This document shows, one piece after another, positions 57,283 through 64,000 of a DNA stretch of 64,000 nt (positions are counted from its first letter, which is position 1; every line of letters starts with the position of its first letter). Source of the stretch: Nitrosomonas sp. JL21 (GTDB lineage Bacteria > Pseudomonadota > Gammaproteobacteria > Burkholderiales > Nitrosomonadaceae); assembly GCF_009833095.1 (NCBI RefSeq), contig NZ_QRCB01000007.1:47183-111182 (forward strand), in the 5' to 3' direction. The notes below the pieces were generated by a model. The model searched no databases and was not told the origin of the DNA. It worked only from the letters and a program-made list of their open reading frames with translations. Made by a program: the position numbers and the translations under genes.

Positions 57283-58878
57283 ATGCACATGCTAGACAAT
57301 CACGAAGAATTGCTGAAACCGATGCGCACCCGGGTTGATGGGGTAATGATGGCCACAGCGGCGTTTTTATTATTGGTCACGATTGCCGTCGGGCTGGTTT
57401 ATGATCAATTGGTATTGAGTCTGGCGATTGGCATTCCTACACTGATCATCTCTGCAGTTATCTGGCGTTCGATGAAAGGCACGTTGATGTCAAGATTAAC
57501 GATGGCCAGCGCGTTGATTGTTCTAATTGCAATTCAAATCCAGGTGAGCCACGGCATGATCGAAATGCATTTCGGCTTATTTGCGGTGCTGGCATTCCTA
57601 TTGGCTTACCGGGACTGGCGGCCGATCGTCTTTGGTGCGGCGCTCATCGCGGTTCAGCATTTGGTGGGTAATTTTCTTCAGGCGGCTCAGCTCGATGTCT
57701 GGATTTTCCATCATGGTGAGAATTTCGGCATCGTATTGTTGCACGCCGCTTATGTCGTTTTCGAATCGATCATTCTGGTTTATCTGGCATTGCAATTACG
57801 TACCGAAGGAATCGAAGCGGCAAAGGTAGCCTTCCTGGCAGAGCGGATAACGCAGGGAGATTTAAGTTCAAGCGTGGTTGGAGGACATGAGAACGGTTCG
57901 GAGGGCATGCTGGCGTCCATGCTTGCCATGCAAGAAAGTCTATCTCGTCTGGTGACAGAAATTGAAATCATAGTCAACGCAGCCGTACAAGGAGATTTCA
58001 GCAAAAAAATCGATTTGTCCAATAAAAAGGGTTTCGGCAACAAGATTTGCGGCTTGCTCAATCAATTATCACAAACTACTGAAGTCGGATTGAATGATGT
58101 AATACGAGTCACCAATGCATTGGCGGCGGGCGACTTGAGTCAGAAAATCACCGAAGACTATCCTGGGGTTTTTGGGAAAACCAAGAATGACGTGAATAAT
58201 ACGGTCGATTCGTTAACCAGGATCGTCAATGAAATTCAGGACATCGTCGATGCTGCAGCCAATAACAAAAGTGGTTGCAATCTCAAAATGGATATACATA
58301 ACAAACAGGGATTTAGCCGGTCTTTGGCTGAATCCTTCAATCAACTCTCCATTTTCATCGATAACAATTTGAATGACATCATGCGTGTTGCCAATGGCAT
58401 GGCGCCAATCACTGACAAGGGCGTGAATGTCGTTGGGCAAGTGATGACGACAATGGATTCAATCAAACAATCTTCCAACAAGATCTCGGAAATCACTGTT
58501 ATTATTGATGAAATCACTTTTCAAACCAATATCCTCGCCCTCAATGCCGCTGTTGAGGCCGCGCGTGCCGGCAGCGAAGGGCGAGGGTTTGCGGTGGTTG
58601 CTGGGGAGGTACGCACTCTGTCGCAGCGTGTTGCAGCAGCAGCTAGTGAAATCAAACAATTGGTAAACGATTCGGAACTCAAGATTGCTAATGGTAACAA
58701 GCTGGTTACTGATGCTGGTCAAACCATGCAAGAAATCGCTGCCTCGATACGCAGCGTCATTGGCATCGTGTCTGAGTTTTCCTCCGTTTCTTCTTTACCT
58801 CGCCACGATCTTACGGCGCATCAAATCGATGAATCCATAATTGATCTGATCCAGACAAAACAGCGAAAATCGGCGTAG
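57283..58878 (+). CDS. Methyl-accepting chemotaxis protein with short, eroded C-terminus
   Basis: A 531-residue chemoreceptor starting at ATG 57283 behind GGAGCAACG. The N-terminal 170 residues form about six membrane helices without a periplasmic domain (MEMHFGLFAVLAFLLAYRDWRPIVF), a sensor module known from some proteobacterial receptors. Two HAMP-like segments (about 195-345) follow. The kinase-control tip is intact: EITFQTNILALNAAVEAARAGSEGRGFAVVAGEVRTLSQR. After IVSEFSS the sequence no longer follows the family pattern (SSLPRHDLTAHQIDESIIDLIQTKQRKSA) and stops early, so the distal methylation helix is truncated and altered. It may signal poorly. Confidence 0.85.
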   Translation: MHMLDNHEELLKPMRTRVDGVMMATAAFLLLVTIAVGLVYDQLVLSLAIGIPTLIISAVIWRSMKGTLMSRLTMASALIVLIAIQIQVSHGMIEMHFGLFAVLAFLLAYRDWRPIVFGAALIAVQHLVGNFLQAAQLDVWIFHHGENFGIVLLHAAYVVFESIILVYLALQLRTEGIEAAKVAFLAERITQGDLSSSVVGGHENGSEGMLASMLAMQESLSRLVTEIEIIVNAAVQGDFSKKIDLSNKKGFGNKICGLLNQLSQTTEVGLNDVIRVTNALAAGDLSQKITEDYPGVFGKTKNDVNNTVDSLTRIVNEIQDIVDAAANNKSGCNLKMDIHNKQGFSRSLAESFNQLSIFIDNNLNDIMRVANGMAPITDKGVNVVGQVMTTMDSIKQSSNKISEITVIIDEITFQTNILALNAAVEAARAGSEGRGFAVVAGEVRTLSQRVAAAASEIKQLVNDSELKIANGNKLVTDAGQTMQEIAASIRSVIGIVSEFSSVSSLPRHDLTAHQIDESIIDLIQTKQRKSA

Positions 58879-59190
58879 CGCCTGCCCCAGTCAAGTAAAA
58901 CTAAAACCGAGACAGGTTGATCGATGTTTGCACTTGATCTTTGATTCGCTGATCTTCCGCAACTTGTCATACCTAAACCGAGGCTATTGATTGACATTGA
59001 GCGGTTCTTGAAAGGATTTCAGGGATGGTCAACTGAAATCAACTCTAAAGACTCAATATGGGGTTAAAGAATGAACATTTTGAGCCTGAATTCAAGGCAT
59101 TCAGATCGATGCAGGAGTTTTTCGAGCAGTCTCAGATATCGATATTCGCGGAACAGTAGTGAAAAGCCTAATTGTTTGCGGTGCTGCATA
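58879..59190. other. Intergenic region, nothing recognised
   Basis: About 310 bases between converging genes. No strong hairpin, repeat or open frame was recognised. Confidence 0.45.
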
Positions 59191-60342
59191 TCAAAAGAGA
59201 TGCTTTTTTTGTAACTTCAATCCGAGTAAGGCCAAACCGGCCAGCAGCATGAGATAGGTTTGTGATTCTGGAACCGGCGGAATGGGATGATCTGAAGAAA
59301 ATAAGAAAGCATGTTTTTCTCCGCTAATCGTATTTTCTGCCTCGCCCACGATCCAGCCTTGATCATTGATGTCCAATGCGTCCGTCAGTACCCAACCGGC
59401 ATTTTTGCTGCTCTCATCCAGAAAATCATTGAGGTCGAACACCTGATAGCCATTCCATAAAGTGGCATGTTCAAACGCACCGCCTGCTGCAACCGAAGAA
59501 CCTACCACTTGTCCCAATTCATTGATGGCATTGGCGAAGGTCTGACCTCCAATGCCAGGGATCATTCGCAAAGCGCTCAGCGTATCGCCATCATATAAAA
59601 ATGCTCTCATATTATTGCTTGGGGTGACTCCGAAACCCACTACCATGCCTTGATCGTTGATATCCAAAGGTGTGTCAGAAGACGCGCCCAATGTGCCGAT
59701 CGCGGTCAAGTTGCCATTTAATGATATGCCAGCCTGGAAATTGCCCGGACTGAATTCAAAACTGCCGGCGATCTGCCCCGAATCGTTGATGGCATAATCT
59801 CCACCGCTGGACCCTTGAAGTGTCGGGGTTAGATTCTTGTCCCAGTGTGCAAGGAATCTTGAGCTATCATCAGGACCGATAATGCCAACGATTTCACCGG
59901 ATGTGTTGACACTCAGAGGATTTGCGTAAAAAGCATTCATTGAGGGCAGCGGCGTGGTTATGCCATTTTCCCAACGTATGGCAGCTGTTTTTCCGGCAAG
60001 ATCCGAAGTAAACCCAACAACTTGCCCGGCATCATTCAAATCATTGGCGACTGAACCGAGATCGAAAGCGGGGGTCGTTAGAAATGTTGCCGATCCTGTT
60101 GCTCCGTTCCACAGAGTAGCCGTAAATGTCGATACGGTTGACCCTGGAATGCCGGGAAGGGGTACCTGGATGGATTGATATCCCGCTATCTGGTCGTGGT
60201 TATTGATGGCATTGGCTATAGCGAAAGAACTAGCAGGTGAAAGATCGGTAAATGTGTAACTCGGTGCTGCGTGCAAAATGGCCGCGTTGCCTAGCATACA
60301 TCCTGAAAGCAACATCATTGTTAATCGCTTGTTCATGATCAT
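59191..60342 (-). CDS. PEP-CTERM-sorted HAF-repeat protein
   Basis: A 383-residue exported protein. The signal peptide ends near ILHAA (about residue 25). The body consists of repeated HAF-type units: AINNHDQIAGYQS, DLNDAGQVVGFTSD, SVNTSGEIVGIIG, AINDSGQIAGSFE, DINDQGMVVGFG, AINELGQVVGSS and DINDQGWIVGEAE, a probable seven-bladed propeller. The tail PVPESQTYLMLLAGLALLGLKLQKKHLF is a PEP-CTERM sorting signal in its PESQTY variant, recognised by exosortase and linked to exopolysaccharide. Function unknown. Confidence 0.88.
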   Translation of the reverse strand: MIMNKRLTMMLLSGCMLGNAAILHAAPSYTFTDLSPASSFAIANAINNHDQIAGYQSIQVPLPGIPGSTVSTFTATLWNGATGSATFLTTPAFDLGSVANDLNDAGQVVGFTSDLAGKTAAIRWENGITTPLPSMNAFYANPLSVNTSGEIVGIIGPDDSSRFLAHWDKNLTPTLQGSSGGDYAINDSGQIAGSFEFSPGNFQAGISLNGNLTAIGTLGASSDTPLDINDQGMVVGFGVTPSNNMRAFLYDGDTLSALRMIPGIGGQTFANAINELGQVVGSSVAAGGAFEHATLWNGYQVFDLNDFLDESSKNAGWVLTDALDINDQGWIVGEAENTISGEKHAFLFSSDHPIPPVPESQTYLMLLAGLALLGLKLQKKHLF

Positions 60343-60513
60343 GTTGACTCCTTAATTGTTTTCTCTGGGTTGCGGGTCGATCATACAATACATTTTATCT
60401 TTTCGAATACTCATCGAACGAGATCGCGATCCACGGAAATAACCTGAAGCACTCTTTTCTGCTATTAATTTAGAATAAGATATTTACTTAAATCCTTAAT
60501 TGGTCTGGTGAAT

Positions 60514-60639
60514 ATGAAACTACTGAATGGCAGGTGCGTGAATAAAGATTTAGATACCCCTATCAAAAAAATTACTAATTTCTGCGTTGAAGATGTCAAC
60601 CAATCAGATGCCGCTTCGTTATTGCAACTTCTAGGTTAA
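60514..60639 (+). CDS. Possible 41-residue ORF upstream of ligase operon
   Basis: A short frame, ATG 60514 to TAA 60637-60639: MKLLNGRCVNKDLDTPIKK, then ITNFCVEDVNQSDAASLLQLLG. The amphipathic composition looks protein-like, but the ribosome site (CTGGTGA) is poor. It is followed by a 25-codon frame (60646-60723) whose stop overlaps the ligase ATG as ATGA. Either could be a leader peptide; neither is proven. The remainder of the 60,343-60,719 gap shows nothing else. Confidence 0.25.
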   Translation: MKLLNGRCVNKDLDTPIKKITNFCVEDVNQSDAASLLQLLG

Positions 60640-60719
60640 ATAGGCATGCAGTTTCACATGAGTTCCACACCCCTGACTTTGGTTTATGTAAGCAATACTC
60701 AGCCAATTACCCTCCCCCA

Positions 60720-61805
60720 ATGAAGAAGCTCAATATTGCTTACACCTGCAATGTCAGGCAACCATGGATGGAAGATGAACGCTTTGGCGAATTTGAAGGT
60801 CCTGACACAATCAATGCTGTAACCGCAGCTTTGGAACGTATCGGTGCCGATGTCGAGTTAATTGATGTAGGGCCAGACATTTATTATCAGCTCGACAAAC
60901 GCAAGGCTCATATCGACCTAGTTTTCAATAACACCGAAGGATTGGAAGAAAAGGAATTGCGCGAAGCAATTGTTCCTTTTTTTTGTGAACATTTGCACAT
61001 TCCCTACACCGGCAGCAGTCCTAAGACATTCATCAATAAAATGGACAAGGCAACCGCCAAGCGGATCGTTGCTTATGATGGCGTACCCACTGCACGGTTT
61101 CAGCTTATGATACCTGGGGACAAACTCGGCGACTTGTCATTTCCATTGATGGTCAAACCCTACAGCGAAGGAACCAGTATCGGCATCAGTCAGAAAAGCA
61201 AGGTGCATGACATCGCCGAACTCGAATATGCAGTGAGTTTGGTGTATACACAATTCAATGAAGCTGCGCTAGTCGAGGAGTTTCTGCCAGGTAAAGAGTA
61301 TACGATTGGTGTGATCGGTCAGTATGTATTGCCGATCCTGGAAATCGACTTTTCTAAAATTCCTGGTCAGCCTCATGTGCGTGATCCCCATGTCAAGGAC
61401 ATCGAAAATCCGTACATTACCTACCTTACATGGACTGAGAAGGCGAAAGAATTTGCAAAAATTGCGATTGCGGCGCACGGATCTTTGGAGGTGCGCGATT
61501 ACAACCGCATGGATTTTCGGGAGCGCGACGATCAATTGTATTTTCTTGAAGCCAATGTAATTCCAGGCTTGCATCCCACCGAAGCTGATTTGACGACCAT
61601 GTGCCGTCACGCCCAGATTGAGCATAACGATATGATCGCGTTGATTGTTCAGGCGGCAGTGCAACGCCTTTCACCTCATTATTCAGATCGTTTCACCGGG
61701 AAAACGGAGTTGCTCGCAGAACTGACTAATAGGGCCGTTACTAAAGCATCCAGTGCGGGCACGATCTGTCATCAGGATCGTACCTATACCCTGCTGGGAG
61801 TTTAG
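60720..61805 (+). CDS. D-Ala-D-Ala ligase-like ATP-grasp enzyme
   Basis: A 361-residue ATP-grasp ligase related to Ddl. It has the N-terminal domain with DLVFNNTEGLEEKELREAIVPFFCEHLHIPYTGSSPKTFINKMDKATAKRIV, the ATP-binding lid FPLMVKPYSEGTSIGISQKSKVHD, the EEFLPGKEYTIGVIG segment and the metal site YFLEANVIPGLHPTEADL (Glu and Asn ligands). The Ddl Gly-Met-Thr-x-x-Ser loop is replaced by GLHPTEADL, so the second substrate probably is not D-Ala. It opens a tight operon with a GNAT and a DapF-like gene. No clear ribosome site precedes the ATG; a 25-codon frame overlaps it as ATGA. Confidence 0.85.
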   Translation: MKKLNIAYTCNVRQPWMEDERFGEFEGPDTINAVTAALERIGADVELIDVGPDIYYQLDKRKAHIDLVFNNTEGLEEKELREAIVPFFCEHLHIPYTGSSPKTFINKMDKATAKRIVAYDGVPTARFQLMIPGDKLGDLSFPLMVKPYSEGTSIGISQKSKVHDIAELEYAVSLVYTQFNEAALVEEFLPGKEYTIGVIGQYVLPILEIDFSKIPGQPHVRDPHVKDIENPYITYLTWTEKAKEFAKIAIAAHGSLEVRDYNRMDFRERDDQLYFLEANVIPGLHPTEADLTTMCRHAQIEHNDMIALIVQAAVQRLSPHYSDRFTGKTELLAELTNRAVTKASSAGTICHQDRTYTLLGV

Positions 61806-61810
61806 GCATC

Positions 61811-62257
61811 ATGATTGTTCCCATTTCCAAAGATTTATATCCCGATCTGATGAATATTGCGCTGCAGGATATTGGCACCATGTATCAAGCAGCCATTCAG
61901 GATGAATTTGAAGATATTTCGAATGGCAAGAGTTTCGGCGTTTGCGCGATGTCAAAAGGCTTTCCCGTTGGTTATGCCGTTGCCAGGAGAACGGTCGATA
62001 CTTATCACCTGCTGACGTTGGCGGTCGACATTCAGCATCGTGGCAAAGGATTCGGATCTCGAATGTTGGACAGCATTTTTACGGAGATGGAAAAGCAAGG
62101 TGGAAAAATCCTCAACGTTGTGACCGATGCCGATGCCAATGAAAGCTTGCGATTTTATCTGAGGAATGGTTTTGCATTGACGGGCATTGTGCAGGATGAA
62201 TTTATTCCCGGCGTGGCTCAGGCTCACCTTACGCGGCGGATGGGATACCGGCCTTAA
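61811..62257 (+). CDS. GNAT-family N-acetyltransferase
   Basis: A 148-residue acetyltransferase. The acetyl-CoA loop is LTLAVDIQHRGKGFGSRMLDSIFTEM (Q/RxxGxG/A motif RGKGFG), followed by VVTDADANESLRFYLRNGFALTGIVQDEFIPG, the usual last strand and helix. Substrate unknown; the neighbours suggest an amine on an amino acid or dipeptide. It begins five bases after the ligase stop. Confidence 0.86.
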   Translation: MIVPISKDLYPDLMNIALQDIGTMYQAAIQDEFEDISNGKSFGVCAMSKGFPVGYAVARRTVDTYHLLTLAVDIQHRGKGFGSRMLDSIFTEMEKQGGKILNVVTDADANESLRFYLRNGFALTGIVQDEFIPGVAQAHLTRRMGYRP

Positions 62258-62313
62258 GCGGAATGTCGGTCTTTCAGTTTGATTGAATGAAAATAACATG
62301 AGGCATGCCAATC

Positions 62314-63147
62314 ATGAGAATTAAAGCGACAAAAATGGATGGATGTGGTAATTCTTTTTTGGTAGTTGATGAAATGAAAACACCGCTGGCTGGATTTGAC
62401 CGCTCAGCGATTGCAACGGCCTTGGCCAATCAGCATGAGACAGATGGCATTCTGTACGTCGATGTCGATCAATTGCAAAAAATGCCTTCGATGAAAATCT
62501 TTGATTGCGACGGCACTGAAGAGACCATGTGCGGCAATGGGCTTCGCTGTGCAACTCGTTATTTTCGGGATACCTATGTGACGCGTGACAGCTTTTCGAT
62601 CGTTACCGGAGACGGTTATAAAGAAGTCAGCGTGATCGATGATCTCACCGAAGTCGATCTGGGTATGGCGCGCGATTATCATCAGATCAGTGACCATATG
62701 CATTATGTATTTACCGGGGTTCCGCATGTCGTCGTCTTAGGATCGGAAATCACGCTGGAACACGCTCGCATACTCGGGAAATCCCTGCGCGAAGATAAAT
62801 CGTTGTGTGCATGGGTGGGACATCCTGAAGGGGTCAATATTAATTTCGTGTGGCGTAATCAGGAAGGAATTGCCGTGCGCACATTTGAAGTCGGAGTCGA
62901 AGATGTCACGCTGAGCTGCGGTACCGGCAGTGCAGCAAGCGCCTTTGTGGCAACTAAAGTATTTGGAATTTCGTTGCCGGTTGTTACTCATTCACTGGGC
63001 GGAAGCTTGGAAATCACTGAGACTGGCGGACACCTATCAATTCGGGGGCAAACTCGTTACCAAGGCAAGGTCATCGGATTTGTCAATGGCACTTATCCGA
63101 AGCCGATTTTTCCGATTGACTACAGACATCATCAGCATTACTGGTAA
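62314..63147 (+). CDS. Diaminopimelate epimerase-like enzyme of altered specificity
   Basis: A 277-residue PLP-independent epimerase of the DapF fold. The two catalytic cysteines are present: DGTEETMCGNGLRCATRYF (first half) and TLSCGTGSAASAFVA (second half). MDGCGNSFLVVDE, GVPHVVVL and GVNINFVW match DapF blocks. In DapF the second Cys is preceded by an ERG motif, whose Arg binds the carboxylate of DAP; here the motif reads FEVGVEDVTLSCG, with Val in place of Arg. The substrate is therefore probably another amino acid. The start at 62314 was chosen because GAGG lies 10 bases upstream. It lies 57 bases after the GNAT gene. Confidence 0.82.
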   Translation: MRIKATKMDGCGNSFLVVDEMKTPLAGFDRSAIATALANQHETDGILYVDVDQLQKMPSMKIFDCDGTEETMCGNGLRCATRYFRDTYVTRDSFSIVTGDGYKEVSVIDDLTEVDLGMARDYHQISDHMHYVFTGVPHVVVLGSEITLEHARILGKSLREDKSLCAWVGHPEGVNINFVWRNQEGIAVRTFEVGVEDVTLSCGTGSAASAFVATKVFGISLPVVTHSLGGSLEITETGGHLSIRGQTRYQGKVIGFVNGTYPKPIFPIDYRHHQHYW

Positions 63148-63194
63148 AATGGTCGGGTTGGCCGAATGGCCTTTATTATCTTTTCAGGTTTTAG

Positions 63195-63473
63195 ATGGAT
63201 TTTTCAGAATTCTCGATTGTTACATTTTTATTGATCATGGTGGCGATGGCGCTCGCAGATGTATGCTGGACGCTCTATTTTATAGATGTGGAAGAAAGAA
63301 GGGCTCATCCTGCAGCTTTCTGGTCAGCGATGATCATCTTGGTGACCGCATTTACTGTGACCAATTACGTTGAAAATAAAATTTACATAGCAGCCGCTTT
63401 TATGGGCGCCTATATCGGCACCTTTGTGACGATCAAATGGAAGATTAAAACTGAAAAGAAGCATGATTCTTAG
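63195..63473 (+). CDS. Small three-helix membrane protein, unknown
   Basis: A 92-residue protein with three predicted membrane helices (IVTFLLIMVAMALADVCWTLYFI, AFWSAMIILVTAFTVTNYV, IYIAAAFMGAYIGTFVTI) and a Lys-rich cytoplasmic tail. The acidic segment DVEERRAHP lies between helices 1 and 2. I do not recognise the family. It starts 48 bases after the epimerase stop and may be the last gene of that operon. Confidence 0.6.
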   Translation: MDFSEFSIVTFLLIMVAMALADVCWTLYFIDVEERRAHPAAFWSAMIILVTAFTVTNYVENKIYIAAAFMGAYIGTFVTIKWKIKTEKKHDS

Positions 63474-63723
63474 AGGATCTTCGAAATTGTGAAACTTTCC
63501 TCTTCCTCCACTTATTCACTTCGCCTTGATTCAATAACTTGACCGTTTTTATCTGATAAGTATTTGTGTTATATCTTCCCTGTTTCTAAAAAATGATAGA
63601 GCTTGGTCCCTAAGTTTTTGCCGAGCAGCGCAATGTCAAAGTGATTATGTGCTGTATCGTACTGACTGCGATTTGCAGCGCCTCGATATCATGTGGTGTG
63701 GTCTTTTGGAATCATCGAAGCTT

Positions 63724-63983
63724 ATGCCTGGAAACACTATCCCTCACCTTATTGGGTTCATTCCAGATGGGAATCACCGGCTGGGTCGTCAGGCAAGGCT
63801 TAACCAAAGAATGCGGGTATGGATTTGGGATTCGGTCGGGAATTATGTTAGTCGAAGAAGTGCAAAAAATTGGGAATTGAGGAGATTTCGATTTTTTGTT
63901 TCACCCAAGATAATCTGAAGAGGTCATCTGAATCGGGCCGGTTTTTCCGGAAACTTTTTAGTTTGAGTCAAGCTGCATTGTAG
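63724..63983 (+). pseudogene. Isoprenyl transferase (UppS family) pseudogene
   Basis: Three frames together spell the N-terminal third of a cis-prenyltransferase. NTIPHLIGFIPDGNHR (63733-63780) is in one frame, then WVVRQGLTKECGYGFGIRSGIMLVEEVQKIG (63782-63874) in the next, then GIEEISIFCFTQDNLKRSSESGRFFRKLFS (from 63873) in the third. Each junction needs removal of a single inserted base (near 63781 and 63872). PDGNRRW and F(T)xDNxxR are UppS signatures. The frame then ends at a TAG at 63981; the remaining two thirds are absent. Confidence 0.72.
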
Positions 63984-64000
63984 TGGTCAACTAGTTCCGG

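Noticed and set aside
1..64000. CRISPR arrays, prophage genes, rRNA or toxin-antitoxin modules
   Set aside because: None seen. The RatA name refers to a proposed toxin, but the gene here is the ordinary Coq10-like housekeeping form next to smpB.

Overview
The window looks like a chromosomal segment of a betaproteobacterium, most likely a Nitrosomonas-type ammonia oxidiser. This is an inference from the gene mix: PEP-CTERM sorting with a PESQTY-type tail, heme A synthase, a copper oxidase pair, an SbtA/SbtB bicarbonate system, and pyrC, rsmI and yraN of proteobacterial type. No rRNA or ammonia-oxidation gene is present to prove it. Coding density is high, base composition is moderate, and one tRNA is visible.

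Region 1 (1-16,100) is the accessory part and the most coherent. After a PQQ sugar-dehydrogenase tail and a serralysin-like protease comes phoB without phoR. Then comes a seven-gene set: DUF3450, a TtpC-like ExbB fusion, ExbB, ExbD, TonB, a TPR protein and a large TonB-dependent receptor. It is followed by a convergent PhoX-family phosphatase, a small secreted protein and a secreted beta-helix protein. Pho-box-like arrays (heptamers close to CTGTCAT repeated every 11 bp) lie upstream of phoB, the TonB operon, phoX and the beta-helix gene. At phoB and the beta-helix gene a -10-like hexamer sits 10 or 9 bp further down. I read this as a phosphate-starvation island that couples periplasmic phosphoester hydrolysis to energised outer-membrane import.

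Region 2 (16,100-36,700) is mostly housekeeping: HDOD, MidA-type methyltransferase, pteridine reductase, YraN, LpoA-like, RsmI, PyrC, DCC protein, ExoD, a BepA-MacA-MacB efflux operon, NadE, phosphomannomutase, a zinc-finger protein, IlvE, GpsA-like, a quinone oxidoreductase, one unknown gene and YnfA.

Region 3 (36,700-49,500) holds an IS110 scar beside tRNA-Lys, sbtA-sbtB, hemE with a two-component system, and a series of close-set genes: RND adaptor, RND pump, a fused aroK-aroB and dgt.

Region 4 (49,500-64,000) holds a membrane-anchored multicopper oxidase with a His-rich cupredoxin, two DUF3467-like paralogs beside a degenerate-receiver LuxR regulator, ratA-rnfH/smpB, heme A synthase, a chemoreceptor with an eroded C-terminus behind a sigma-28-like promoter, and a PEP-CTERM HAF-repeat protein. 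It ends with a small putative biosynthetic operon (ATP-grasp ligase, GNAT, DapF-like epimerase, membrane protein), followed by a frameshifted, truncated isoprenyl-transferase pseudogene at the right edge.
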